A DNA stretch of 64,000 nucleotides from the NCBI GenBank assembly GCA_035758925.1, contig DASTVV010000225.1, positions 1 through 64,000 on the forward strand. Direction: 5' to 3'. The stretch comes from DASPMP01 sp035758925 (lineage in GTDB: Bacteria > Gemmatimonadota > Gemmatimonadetes > Gemmatimonadales > Gemmatimonadaceae). Positions 23,023 to 32,016 of the stretch are shown here, one piece after another. The notes under the pieces are model-generated. The model ran no database searches. It was not told the DNA's origin and saw nothing but the letters and a program-made list of their open reading frames with translations. The translations under genes were made by a program, and so were the position numbers. Position 1 is the stretch's first letter, and every line of letters begins with the position of its first letter.

Positions 23023-24828
23023 TCATGGCCGTGTGTCCGTGCGCTTGAACTGGTTCCAGGGTGCGGTACCACCGGTTTTGCGCGCTTCCTGCTGCAAACG
23101 ATGCTTCTCCAGATTGATCTCGTCCTTCGACGTCGAATCGGCCACCGAACGTTGCCGATCCAGGTCCAGCCTTTCCCTGGCCAGGTCTCGTTGCCGGAAT
23201 GTCGACAGACAGTCGGCGATTATCCGGGCAGGATCATCGAGACCGCCAGGATTAGCCAGGAGCTCATCCAGCAGAGCGACGCTCCCCGGATCGAGCTGCG
23301 CTGCCAGCGCATCGATGGGGGCGTCCGGCGCCTCGGTAAGCTGCGAGAAGATCTGGCGAAGTCTCGGCCCTTCAAAATCCCTGGGTCCGATGCGTTCCGC
23401 AACCGTTTCGATTTCCCGGCGCCGATGCAGCAGCAACCGCACCAGCTCGCGCTCCGCCGCTGCTTCTGCCACGGTCACCTTCTGCGCTCGGCGGGCGGGC
23501 CGCCTTTCCTCCGGGGGGGGCGTCTCCCTGCCCCGGATTCCTGATGCGCGCTCCAGCTCGAGCTCACGCTCGAGGGCACTCTCACTCACGCCCACCGCCT
23601 GAGCCGCGCGTGCCAGATACAGCCCCCGCGTGATGGGATCGACTGCCGCTCGGATCGTCGTCAGCAGGCGATCGAGGGCAACGCGCTTCCGCCGGAGATC
23701 GCTGAACCAGCCGCCACGCTCGAGGATTTGCACCTTCCGCTCGAACACGTCGATGGCCTGGCCCAGATGCATCGCCAGCTTGTCCTTGCCATGTCTGCTC
23801 ACATACGTGTCGGGATCTTCCCCGTCGGGCAGTGTAACGACGTGCACCTTCAGCCCATGCCGCAGCAGCATGTCGCCCGCGCGAAATGTGGCCTTGAGCC
23901 CCGCCCTGTCAGAGTCGTACAGCAGAAAGGCATTTGCGGTGTACTTCCTGATCATCTCGGCCTGTGCCTCCGTGAGCGCCGTCCCGAGCGGCGCCACCGT
24001 GGCCTCCAGGCCGGCGCTCAGCAGACGCACGCAATCGAAGTACCCCTCCACGAGAAGCACACGGTCGTCCTTCCGGATTGCCGTCTTGGCCCAGTTGAGA
24101 CCGTACAACGTGGAGCCCTTCTGGAACGTGGGCGACTCCGCGGAGTTGAGATACTTCGGCTGTCCGTCGCCGAGCACACGTCCGCCGAACGCGATGACAC
24201 GATTCTGCGGATCGTAGATCGGGAACATCAGGCGACCGCGGAAACGGGGACGCGCCTCCGCTTCGCCTTCGCGAATCAGGAGCAGCCCCGCCTCCACCTG
24301 CACAGACACGCCGTAACCGAGCGTCTCCAGGTGTTCGCGAAGCGACTGCGCATCGCGCGGAGCGAACCCGAGCCCGAAGCGCTGCGCGACGTCACGGTCC
24401 AGTCTGCGTGACGCGAGGTACTCGCGCGCCGCCGCCCCGCGGTCGTCGTCCCACAGCGCACGCGTGAAGTACTCGGCGGCCGCGCCATTGATCTCCCAGA
24501 ATCGCTCGCGCGGATCCGGCCCGAGCGCGGCCGCGCGAGTCACCTCGCGGACCTCGATGCCCGACTTGGCGCCCACGTACTTCACCGCATCCACGAAGTC
24601 GAGTCCGAGCCGCTTCTGGACGAACGTGAAGACGTCACCTTTTTCGTGACACACGAAGCAGACGTAGCCGCCGCGCGGGGACACGGAAAAGTTCGGATCC
24701 TTTCCCTGGTGAAAGGGACAGGGGCCACGGAAGCTGTTGCCCACGCGTTTGAGCTTCACGAGCTCGCCGACGATCGCGACGATGTCAGCGTGCTCCCGCA
24801 CCCGTTCGACGACGTCGTCCGGAATCAT
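23023..24828 (-). CDS. dnaG: DNA primase
   Basis: Makes RNA primers for replication. About 601 residues: the CHC2 zinc finger (CPFHQGKDPNFS with CFVCHEKGD, residues 37-62), the RNA polymerase/TOPRIM core with FGGRVLGDGQPKYLNS, VLLVEGYFDCVRL and the LYDSDRAG aspartates, then a helical C-terminal helicase-binding region with an Arg/Pro-rich linker. The ATG at 24828 forms an ATGA with the mutS2 stop and begins MIPDDVVERVREHADIV, the normal primase start. Confidence 0.97.
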   Translation of the reverse strand: MIPDDVVERVREHADIVAIVGELVKLKRVGNSFRGPCPFHQGKDPNFSVSPRGGYVCFVCHEKGDVFTFVQKRLGLDFVDAVKYVGAKSGIEVREVTRAAALGPDPRERFWEINGAAAEYFTRALWDDDRGAAAREYLASRRLDRDVAQRFGLGFAPRDAQSLREHLETLGYGVSVQVEAGLLLIREGEAEARPRFRGRLMFPIYDPQNRVIAFGGRVLGDGQPKYLNSAESPTFQKGSTLYGLNWAKTAIRKDDRVLLVEGYFDCVRLLSAGLEATVAPLGTALTEAQAEMIRKYTANAFLLYDSDRAGLKATFRAGDMLLRHGLKVHVVTLPDGEDPDTYVSRHGKDKLAMHLGQAIDVFERKVQILERGGWFSDLRRKRVALDRLLTTIRAAVDPITRGLYLARAAQAVGVSESALERELELERASGIRGRETPPPEERRPARRAQKVTVAEAAAERELVRLLLHRRREIETVAERIGPRDFEGPRLRQIFSQLTEAPDAPIDALAAQLDPGSVALLDELLANPGGLDDPARIIADCLSTFRQRDLARERLDLDRQRSVADSTSKDEINLEKHRLQQEARKTGGTAPWNQFKRTDTRP

Positions 24829-27215
24829 CCCAGTTCCGCGATGGTGACGCCCGCTCCGCCTTCGTTCCACGCGCCGAGCCGGAACTGCTTGACTCGGGTG
24901 TCCTTGCTGAGCATCTCGCTGACCCGTTGGCGAAGCGCGCCCGTGCCTTTGCCATGAATGATGCGCAGCGCGGGGAGATCCGCGCGAATCGCGTCGTCCA
25001 GCGCCTGCAGCACCGTGCTGTCCAACTCGTCGGCCCGCAAACCGCGCACGTCGATTTCGCTGCGCACGTGAACGTCGGGGAGGTCGCCATGCCAGGCGAC
25101 CGCCTGTTCGAGCTCCGCACGGTCCACCTTCTCCAATCGCGCGAGCGGAACGGTCAGTTTGACCGAACCCACGGCGACCAGCGCCTCGGCGCCACGGAGC
25201 TCGACGAGGCGTCCGGTCTTCCCGCCCAGCGTGTCCACGCGCACGGCGTCACCTTCCGCCGGCGCCTCCGTGTGTCGGACGGTTGCCGCGGCGCGGCGCT
25301 CCGCGCGCTCCTCTTCCGCGTCGAGCTGTTCGATGACCCCCGCCTGCCGCGCGGCGAGCCGCTCCGCGTGCTGTCGGGCTTCACGCGCCCTTTCCTCGAT
25401 CTCGTCCGCGCCGGCCTTCCGAAGATCACGCAAGGTGCGCTCGATGTCGGCACGGGCGTTGAGCAGATACTTGCGCGCTTCCTGGCGGGACTCGCGTTCG
25501 ACCTCCCGCTCGCGGTCGCGCACGTTGCGCTCGCGCCGGACGACGTCCTGCACCCGTCGCTTCGCATCTTCGGTGAGCACGGAGAGCTCCTGGTCGCGCT
25601 GCTTGAGCTCCGCCTCGTGCTGCTCCAGTCGCTCGAGGAGTGCCGCGATGTCACGCTCGGTGCTGGGCACACGTTCCTCCGCACGAGCGACCACCGATTC
25701 CGGGAGCTGGAGTTTCCGGGCGATGCTGATGCCGTACGAGCGACCCGGCACGCCCTTCACGAAGCGGTACGTCGGCGCGATTCGCTCGGCGTCGAACTGG
25801 AGAGACGCATTCACCACGCCGGGAACCTGTGTCGCGAGCTCCTTGAGGGCGCCAAGATGTGAGCTCGCGAGCGTCGTGGTTCCGCGCTGCGTCAGCTCTT
25901 CCAGGATCGCCCACCCGAGCGACGCACCGTCGAGCGGATCCGTGCCCGACCCGAGCTCATCGATCAACACCAGTGAGGATGGCGTGGCCGACGCCAGCAC
26001 CTCGCCCAGATTGCGCAGGTGCGCGCTGAACGTGGACAGGCTGGCCTCGATGGATTGCTCATCGCCAATGTCCGCGAAACAATTGTCGAAGACCGCCAGC
26101 CGCGAGCCGCGGCCACACGTCGGCGGAATGCCGGCCTGGCCCATGGCGGAGAGCAGTCCGACCGCCTTCAAGAGGACGGTCTTGCCTCCCGTGTTCGGCC
26201 CCGACACCACGATCGTTCTCTCCGACGATTCCATCGCCAGATCGAATGCGACGACGGGAACGCCTCGAGCGAGCAAGAGCGGATGGCGCCCTTCGTGGAC
26301 GACCCAGCCCTCGGCTGGCCGGCTGAACCGCGGCGAAACGCAGGCGTGCGTCATGGCGTACGCAGCCCGCGCATGCAACGAGTCGAGCTCCGCGAGGGTT
26401 TCCAGCGACGCACGCAGTTGGTCGCGCAGCGGGCGCAGCTCCTCCGTGAGCTCGGCGAGAATGCGATCGACCTCTTCGCGCTCCTCGACCTCCAGTTCGC
26501 GAATGCGATTGCCGAACTCCACGGCGGCCGGCGGTTCGACGAAGAGCGTGGCGCCGCTGGCCGACACATCGTGCACGATGCCGCTGACGGCACCACGCCC
26601 TTCGCGGCGCACCGGAATCACGTAGCGGCCGTTCCGCATCGTCACCGACATGTCCGGGACGCGGAAGGCCTCGTCCAGACGCGCGAGCTGTTTTTCCAGA
26701 AGTCGAACAAGCTCCCCTTCGGAGGCGCGCAGTTCGCGGCGGAGTCGCCGCAGCGCGGGAGACGCCTCGTCCTTGACGGTGGCATCATCGGCGATGCACC
26801 GATCGATCGAGGCCTCCAGCGCTCTCTCCACGAGGAGCCGTCCGGAAAACTCCGCAAGCATGGCCCGCGCCGCCGCGGGGCGCTTCTCGTCGGAAAGCGC
26901 ATCGCGCGTCTGACGCGCGCTCCTCAGCAATTGGCCTGCCTGCAGCATCTGTCCCGGATTCCAGGACACGCCCGCGACGCGAAGGCGTTCGAGCCCGGGT
27001 CTCAGGTCCGGCGCAGGATCAGGACGCAGGGGCGGATCGGCCTCGCGCAGCGCACGAATCGCCGCGATTCGCGCATGCTCCCGCTCGATCCAGGCGACAT
27101 CGGTCGTCGGAGTCAGCGCTTGTACGTGTTCCGCGCCCAGCTCCGAGATGGCGCGCGCGGCGACGTCATCCAAAACGCGCGGAAACTCGAGGACTGTCAG
27201 CGCATGGCGATTCAC
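24825..27215 (-). CDS. mutS2: MutS2 family DNA/ribosome-rescue ATPase
   Basis: MutS2 of 796 residues. An N-terminal helical core is followed by the MutS ATPase with Walker A GPNTGGKT near residue 333, LSTFSAHLRN and LVLIDELGSGTDPLDG, a long coiled coil (about 510-640) and a C-terminal Smr nuclease domain with IDVRGLRADELDS and IIHGKGTGALR. It lacks the mismatch-recognition domain of MutS1. Known roles are suppression of homologous recombination and splitting of collided ribosomes. It is joined to yqeY and dnaG by 4-base overlaps. Confidence 0.96.
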   Translation of the reverse strand: MNRHALTVLEFPRVLDDVAARAISELGAEHVQALTPTTDVAWIEREHARIAAIRALREADPPLRPDPAPDLRPGLERLRVAGVSWNPGQMLQAGQLLRSARQTRDALSDEKRPAAARAMLAEFSGRLLVERALEASIDRCIADDATVKDEASPALRRLRRELRASEGELVRLLEKQLARLDEAFRVPDMSVTMRNGRYVIPVRREGRGAVSGIVHDVSASGATLFVEPPAAVEFGNRIRELEVEEREEVDRILAELTEELRPLRDQLRASLETLAELDSLHARAAYAMTHACVSPRFSRPAEGWVVHEGRHPLLLARGVPVVAFDLAMESSERTIVVSGPNTGGKTVLLKAVGLLSAMGQAGIPPTCGRGSRLAVFDNCFADIGDEQSIEASLSTFSAHLRNLGEVLASATPSSLVLIDELGSGTDPLDGASLGWAILEELTQRGTTTLASSHLGALKELATQVPGVVNASLQFDAERIAPTYRFVKGVPGRSYGISIARKLQLPESVVARAEERVPSTERDIAALLERLEQHEAELKQRDQELSVLTEDAKRRVQDVVRRERNVRDREREVERESRQEARKYLLNARADIERTLRDLRKAGADEIEERAREARQHAERLAARQAGVIEQLDAEEERAERRAAATVRHTEAPAEGDAVRVDTLGGKTGRLVELRGAEALVAVGSVKLTVPLARLEKVDRAELEQAVAWHGDLPDVHVRSEIDVRGLRADELDSTVLQALDDAIRADLPALRIIHGKGTGALRQRVSEMLSKDTRVKQFRLGAWNEGGAGVTIAELG

Positions 27216-27652
27216 TTGCCAGCCAGTTCCTCGCGCACGATGGCGTTGATCGCGTTTCCATCGGCCTTGCCCTTCAGCTGTGGCATCACCTTCCCCATGA
27301 CTGCACCCACGTTGCTCGCGCCCGCGGCGATGGCCGCCTTGACGATGGCGCGTATCTCATCCGAACCCATTTGCGCTGGCAGGTACCGCTCGAGCATCGC
27401 GACTTCGGCGCGTTCCTTGTCAGCCAGTTCCTGTCGGCCGCCCTTTTCGTAGAGGTCGATCGACTCCTTCCGTTTCTTGATGCCGCGACGAATGACGTCC
27501 ATCACATCGTCGTCGGTGAGATCGCGCTTCAGCTCGATCGCGCGATTCTTGATTTCGGAGAGCGTCGTTCCAAGGAGGAGGGTTCCTGCTTTGTCCTGCG
27601 CCTTGCGAGCCGCCGTCAGCTCGTTCTGGAGCCGCGACTGCAGCGCTGACAT
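27212..27652 (-). CDS. yqeY: GatB/YqeY domain protein
   Basis: A 146-residue YqeY family protein with the helical tRNA-amidotransferase-like tail domain. Family signatures include TLLLGTTLSEIKNRAIELKR, RRGIKKRKESIDLYEKGGRQ and VGAVMGKVMPQLKGKADGN. Its biochemical role is unsettled; similarity is to the C-terminal domain of GatB. It starts one base from the rpsU stop and overlaps mutS2 by 4 bases, matching the common rpsU-yqeY order. Confidence 0.92.
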   Translation of the reverse strand: MSALQSRLQNELTAARKAQDKAGTLLLGTTLSEIKNRAIELKRDLTDDDVMDVIRRGIKKRKESIDLYEKGGRQELADKERAEVAMLERYLPAQMGSDEIRAIVKAAIAAGASNVGAVMGKVMPQLKGKADGNAINAIVREELAGK

Positions 27653-27840
27653 CAGCCGTGCCTGGTGCGGCGATTCTTTCGGATCGCCGCGTTCATCTTG
27701 CGCTTGCGTCGCTCACTCGGCTTCTCGTAGTGCCGGTGCTTGCGAAGGTCGGAAAGGATTCCCGCTTTCTCACACTTCTTCTTGAAGCGCTTGAGCGCGC
27801 GTTCGAAGTTCTCATCGTCATGGATGATGACTTCAGACAA
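27652..27840 (-). CDS. rpsU: 30S ribosomal protein S21
   Basis: Sixty-two basic residues with the S21 pattern ENFERALKRFKKKCEKAGIL and YEKPSERRKRK. S21 is the last protein to join the 30S subunit and helps mRNA binding. It is the first gene of rpsU-yqeY-mutS2-dnaG, a local version of the macromolecular synthesis operon that joins translation and primase genes; rpoD is not present here. Confidence 0.96.
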   Translation of the reverse strand: MSEVIIHDDENFERALKRFKKKCEKAGILSDLRKHRHYEKPSERRKRKMNAAIRKNRRTRHG

Positions 27841-27878
27841 AACGAGGTCTCCGGGCTGGTAAGTGTGAGTGGCCGTTA

Positions 27879-27908
27879 AACTTAGGAATTGTTCGCGCGC
27901 AGTGTCAA
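27879..27908 (-). promoter_or_regulatory. Promoter of the rpsU-yqeY-mutS2-dnaG chain
   Basis: Minus strand: consensus -35 TTGACA (27903-27908), 18-base spacer, -10-like TAAGTT (27879-27884), leaving a leader of about 30 bases before rpsU. It sits in the 69-base gap after the HIT gene. Confidence 0.65.
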
Positions 27909-27909
27909 G

Positions 27910-28251
27910 CTAACCTGGGGGCCACTTCATTCGCCTTCCGCCAAGGAGATGCAGGTGAATGTGGAATACCGTTTGGCCCGCGTCGGCGTTGGTGTTGATG
28001 ACCGTTCGATAGCCGCGATCCGCCAATCCTTCGGCACGCGCCAGCTGGACTGCAAAAGCGTACATCGCACCGACCATCGCGGGTGTCTTCAATTCGTTGA
28101 GAGACGCGACGTGCTCGCGCGGAATGACCAGCACGTGCACCGGAGCCTGCGGATTGATGTCCCGGAACGCGACGAACTCCTCGTTCTCGGTGACGATGGT
28201 CGCGGGGATCTCATTCCGGACGATCCGACAGAACAGGCAGTCATTCGCCAT
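27910..28251 (-). CDS. HIT family (HINT-like) nucleotide hydrolase
   Basis: A 113-residue histidine-triad protein. It begins CLFCRIVRNEIPATIV, has FRDINPQAPVHVLVIPREH, and ends with the triad motif FHIHLHLLGGR. This is the Hint branch, which hydrolyses aminoacyl- or phosphoramidate adenylates. It directly follows rsmE: the rsmE stop at 28252-28254 abuts its ATG at 28251. Confidence 0.94.
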   Translation of the reverse strand: MANDCLFCRIVRNEIPATIVTENEEFVAFRDINPQAPVHVLVIPREHVASLNELKTPAMVGAMYAFAVQLARAEGLADRGYRTVINTNADAGQTVFHIHLHLLGGRRMKWPPG

Positions 28252-28992
28252 CTATTCGCTCCGGGTTGAGAGCTGAGCGGCCCGAAGCACCGCCGCACTC
28301 GCGATGACGGCCGTCTCGAACCGCAACGTAGTTGTCCCGAGAGACGCTGTCATCCAGCCGGCCTGCAGCGCCGCTTTCACCTCGGCATCCTCGAAGCCGC
28401 CTTCAGGACCTACGGCAAACGCCGTTGGCCCGTTCCACACCAGGCCAGCGAGGGGCTCACCCGTCGAGTCGAGCAGCAGCCGCCGGGCAGCTTCGGGGAC
28501 GGCCGCGAGAGCCTCGCCAAGGTCCAACTCCTCGTACGTGTCCGGCAGCCAGGCCGATCCAGACTGCTCGAGCGCTCCGCGCATGCGCGCCGCGACCTTG
28601 TCACGGAACTTTGCGCCCTCGCCGCGAGGGACAACGCTGCGCGACCGAGCGCAAATCGCCGGGCGCCACGCGGTGACCTGGAGTTCCACGCATTTCTCTG
28701 CCGCGATCAGCATCCGGTCGCGATCCGCGACTGGGACGATGGCCTCGAGGGTTGTTGGTCTGGGGACTTCGGCGACGTGATCGACCCTCACCGACATCGC
28801 GCTCTTGCCGATGGACAACAGCTCGCCGCCGCCAACGCGGCCGCGGCCATCGGCCAGTCGAACGGCCGACCCGGACGCCAGGCGCAGAACGCGGGCATGC
28901 TGGGCCGCCGTTCCTTCCACGCGCAGCTCGCCGGTCGTGAGCGGTGCCTCGCTGTAGAACGTCGCTAGTGTCGCGCGATCGTGGCGCTCCAC
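28252..28992 (-). CDS. rsmE: 16S rRNA (uracil(1498)-N3)-methyltransferase
   Basis: SPOUT-class methyltransferase of about 246 residues. An N-terminal PUA-like domain (HARVLRLASGSAVRLADGRG) precedes the knotted SAM-binding domain, marked by KCVELQVTAWRPAICARS, AVGPEGGFEDAEV and SLGTTTLRFETAVIASAAV. The GTG at 28992 is preferred; a start at 29028 would lengthen the overlap with prmA from 28 to 64 bases. The prmA-rsmE order is common. Confidence 0.93.
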   Translation of the reverse strand: MERHDRATLATFYSEAPLTTGELRVEGTAAQHARVLRLASGSAVRLADGRGRVGGGELLSIGKSAMSVRVDHVAEVPRPTTLEAIVPVADRDRMLIAAEKCVELQVTAWRPAICARSRSVVPRGEGAKFRDKVAARMRGALEQSGSAWLPDTYEELDLGEALAAVPEAARRLLLDSTGEPLAGLVWNGPTAFAVGPEGGFEDAEVKAALQAGWMTASLGTTTLRFETAVIASAAVLRAAQLSTRSE

Positions 28993-29792
28993 CACGCTCC
29001 CTCCTCGTCGGTCGCCAGCACGTTCCAACCAGCCCGCTGAAGCTCGGCCTCCATTTCCGGCCGCTCGGTGGCCAGGATGCCGCTGAGAATGGCAACGCCG
29101 TCCGGCGTCAGGGCCGACTCGATGAGCGGCAGCAGCCGAATCAGCACGGACGAGACGATGTTGGCGAGGACCACGCGGACGGGCGCCACCAGCGGAAGAA
29201 GCGCAAACGCGTCGCCCTCGATGACTGATACTCGGTCGGCAACGCCGTTCGCCTCGGCATTGCTCTCCGCGTTGCCGATCGCGTCAGGATCCAGCTCGAT
29301 CGCCACCGCTCGCTTCGCGCCCAGTTTCACCGCGCCGATCGCAAGCACGGCGCTGCCGGCGCCGAGGTCCGCGACAAGATCACCGCGCCGTATGACCGAC
29401 GACATGAGGCGCAGTACGCCGCGTGTCGTCTCGTGCTCGCCCGTTCCGAACGCCATGGCGGGTTCGATCACGAGGCGTTCCTCCGCCGGAAAGTTCTCGG
29501 CAAGCCACGGCGGTGTCACCACCAGGAGGCCAACTCGATGCGCCGTGATGCGAGCCTTCCACTGAGCCGACCAGTCCACGGCTGGCAGGCTGGCAAACTC
29601 CACTGGCGCTTCATTGTCCGCGCGCACGAGCGCCGCGGTGACGCGCGCGCGATCGATGTCGCGAAAATGGGTGACGAGATCGTCACCGACTTCCTGAACG
29701 CCATCCGCGCCAAGCTCGAAGAGCGCGGCGATGACGGCAGCACGATTTGCGGGTCTTGCGACGCGTACCGTGGTCCAGCCGTCGTGGTTCAC
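28965..29792 (-). CDS. prmA: Ribosomal protein L11 methyltransferase
   Basis: Trimethylates ribosomal protein L11. The 275-residue product has an N-terminal L11-recognition domain and a Rossmann methyltransferase: EPAMAFGTGEHETTRG, DLGAGSAVLAIGAVKLG (an Ala/Ser variant of the usual DVGCGSG), IELDPDAIGNAESN and the catalytic-site ANIV. The GTG at 29792 overlaps the dnaJ stop as GTGA; the longer open frame upstream lies inside dnaJ and is not part of the protein. Confidence 0.94.
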   Translation of the reverse strand: MNHDGWTTVRVARPANRAAVIAALFELGADGVQEVGDDLVTHFRDIDRARVTAALVRADNEAPVEFASLPAVDWSAQWKARITAHRVGLLVVTPPWLAENFPAEERLVIEPAMAFGTGEHETTRGVLRLMSSVIRRGDLVADLGAGSAVLAIGAVKLGAKRAVAIELDPDAIGNAESNAEANGVADRVSVIEGDAFALLPLVAPVRVVLANIVSSVLIRLLPLIESALTPDGVAILSGILATERPEMEAELQRAGWNVLATDEEGAWWSATIARH

Positions 29793-30922
29793 GCGCCGAG
29801 CGCGTCGCGCATGCGGGTCCAGAAGCTCTTGCCCCGATCCACCGGGACGCTCTTCTGCACCTTGGCCAACTCCTTGATGAGTTCCGCTTCGCGCTCCGTC
29901 AATCGGTCCGGCGTCCACATCTGCACTCGCACGTGGAGGTCGCCGGTGCCGGACGTGTTGACGCGCGGCAAGCCGCGCCCACGCAGATGGAAGATCTGGC
30001 CGCTCTGCGTACCTGAAGGAACGCTCAGGGCGACGCTGCTGGTGACCGTGGGGACGTTGACGTCCGCGCCGAGGACGAGCTGCGCATAAGTCACGAGCAC
30101 TTCGGTATAGAGATCCTCGCCGTCGCGCTCGAAGCGCGGATCGTCCGCGACGTCGAAGACCACCTGCACATCGCCGCGCGGCCCACCGCGCGTGCCGGCA
30201 TTGCCGACGTTGCGCAGCGCCATGTACTGGCCCGTGGCAACGCCGGCCGGCACCTGGACGCGAATCTCGCGATCCACACGCATGCGGCCGTCGCCCCGGC
30301 ATTTCTTGCACGGCTGCGCGATGACGCTGCCCTGTCCCTTGCAAGTGGGGCATGGCGCGACCGTGATGAACTGGCCGAAAAAGGACCGCTGCGCACGCCT
30401 GACCTCACCGGCTCCGCCGCAGGTCTGGCAAGTCTGCGCATGCGAGCCTGGCTCGGCGCCCTCGCCGTTGCACCGGTCGCACGGGTCCAGAAGCTTCAGC
30501 GCAACGGTCTTTTCCACCCCGGTGGCGACGTCGGCCAGCGTGAGCTGGATCGTGATCCTGATGTCCGGACCGCTGCGCACACCGCCCGCGTCCGGCGCAT
30601 CCCCGAACATGGACCCGAATCCGCCGCCGGCGAAATCGCGCATGAAGACGTTGAGCGCTTCGGACAGGTCGAAGTGGTGAAAACCGCCCGGCATGCCGCC
30701 AGCCCGCAGCCCCGCCTCGCCGAATCGGTCGTACGCGCTGCGCTTCTGCGGGTCGCGCAGGACGTCATACGCCTCGCTGAGCTCCTTGAACTTCTCTTCC
30801 GCTTCGCTCGAGCCGTTGTTCCGATCCGGATGCCACTTCAGCGCAAGCTTGCGATAGGCGTCCTTGATCTCGTCGTCGGTGGCTGTGCGGGAAACGCTCA
30901 GGACTTCGTAGTAGTCGGCCAT
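29789..30922 (-). CDS. dnaJ: Chaperone protein DnaJ
   Basis: Hsp40 co-chaperone of 377 residues. J domain with YRKLALKWHPDRN (HPD near residue 33), a Gly/Phe-rich linker (AGGMPGGFHHFD and FAGGGFGSMFG), four zinc-finger repeats of the CxxCxGxG type (CDRCNGEG, CQTCGGAG, CPTCKGQG, CKKCRGDG), then the substrate-binding C-terminal domains. It follows hrcA by 4 bases; grpE and dnaK are not in this locus. Confidence 0.96.
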   Translation of the reverse strand: MADYYEVLSVSRTATDDEIKDAYRKLALKWHPDRNNGSSEAEEKFKELSEAYDVLRDPQKRSAYDRFGEAGLRAGGMPGGFHHFDLSEALNVFMRDFAGGGFGSMFGDAPDAGGVRSGPDIRITIQLTLADVATGVEKTVALKLLDPCDRCNGEGAEPGSHAQTCQTCGGAGEVRRAQRSFFGQFITVAPCPTCKGQGSVIAQPCKKCRGDGRMRVDREIRVQVPAGVATGQYMALRNVGNAGTRGGPRGDVQVVFDVADDPRFERDGEDLYTEVLVTYAQLVLGADVNVPTVTSSVALSVPSGTQSGQIFHLRGRGLPRVNTSGTGDLHVRVQMWTPDRLTEREAELIKELAKVQKSVPVDRGKSFWTRMRDALGA

Positions 30923-30926
30923 GACC

Positions 30927-31979
30927 TCAATCGAGCAATTCCGAGAGCAACTGGGACGTGTGATTCACGAGCGAAATGACTTTCTCGTACGGCATGCGGG
31001 TGGGCCCGATCACGCCAATGACGCCAGCCAGCGGCCCTGCGTGATATTCGGCCGTGACGACCGTGAAGTCGCGCAGGCGCTCATCGTCGTGCTCCGTGCC
31101 GATCGTGATCGAGATCCCGGAGGTTTCACCGCGCCGGCGAAGCGCATCGGCCAGCGCCTGCGGGCGCTCCGTGAGCTCGATCAAGCGGCGCATCCGGTCC
31201 GCGGCGGCGAACTCCGGTTGTTCCGCCAGCACCGACGCCTGGCCAAAAAGAATCCGCTCGTCATTCAACGAGATGGTTTCGTCGAAAATCGCTTCCGCTT
31301 CCTGTACGAAGATGTTGAGCAGCTCACTGGCCTCCCTGGCGGACACGCTGTCTCTCAGACGCGCGCCAACGGACGTGCGGATCTCGTCGAGCGAGAGACC
31401 TGCCAATCGCTCGTTCAACACTTTCGTCACCTGCGAGAGCGCGGACCCCGCAATCGATCCCGCGACCTCGACAAAGACCGTGCGCACCGCGCCGCCTTCC
31501 AAAGCGAGCACCATGAGGAGCCGCTCATCGCTGACGCGGACGAGGTCGAGGCTGCGCAGCACTGATGTCGCGAGCCGCGGGCCCATGGCCACACCCAGCT
31601 CCTGAGTCAGAATCCCAAGGCTTTGCGTCGCGCGGCGGAGAATCGTTTCAATTGGCGAATCCTGCCGCGTGCTGAGCGCTTCCACGAGGTGATCGCGCTG
31701 GATGGAGGGCACCGGTGTGGGACTGCCGATGAGTGCGTCGACGTAGGCTCGATACGCCTTGTTCGTCGGGATACGCCCAGCCGACGTGTGCGGATGGAAG
31801 AGAAAGCCCTTCTCCTCCAGATCACTCATGGTGTTCCGAATGGTGGCTGGGGACACGCCAAGCCCGAACCGCCGCGACAGGGTTCTCGATCCGGCGGGCT
31901 CAGCGGTCTGGACGTACGTCTGAATCACTGCTTCCAGGACGCGACGCTCGCGCTTGGAGAGCTGCTCTACGCGGCTCAT
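30927..31979 (-). CDS. hrcA: Heat-inducible transcription repressor HrcA
   Basis: Represses heat-shock chaperone operons by binding CIRCE operators. The 350-residue protein has the N-terminal winged helix (SKRERRVLEAVIQTYVQT and RRFGLGVSPATIRNTMSDLEEKG, read in parts) followed by the GAF-like dimerisation domain. The ATG at 31979 has no ribosome-binding site and a possible promoter lies right before it. No CIRCE inverted repeat is seen upstream. Confidence 0.95.
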   Translation of the reverse strand: MSRVEQLSKRERRVLEAVIQTYVQTAEPAGSRTLSRRFGLGVSPATIRNTMSDLEEKGFLFHPHTSAGRIPTNKAYRAYVDALIGSPTPVPSIQRDHLVEALSTRQDSPIETILRRATQSLGILTQELGVAMGPRLATSVLRSLDLVRVSDERLLMVLALEGGAVRTVFVEVAGSIAGSALSQVTKVLNERLAGLSLDEIRTSVGARLRDSVSAREASELLNIFVQEAEAIFDETISLNDERILFGQASVLAEQPEFAAADRMRRLIELTERPQALADALRRRGETSGISITIGTEHDDERLRDFTVVTAEYHAGPLAGVIGVIGPTRMPYEKVISLVNHTSQLLSELLD

Positions 31980-31989
31980 AAGTGCAAAT

Positions 31990-32016
31990 GTATTAATGAC
32001 TTCGGAGTGCAGTCAA
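31990..32016 (-). promoter_or_regulatory. Possible promoter before hrcA
   Basis: Minus strand: TTGACT (32011-32016), 15-base spacer, TAATAC (31990-31995), overlapping the hemW 3' end. The spacer is short. A start 6-7 bases downstream would leave almost no leader before the hrcA ATG, consistent with the missing ribosome-binding site. Confidence 0.35.
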
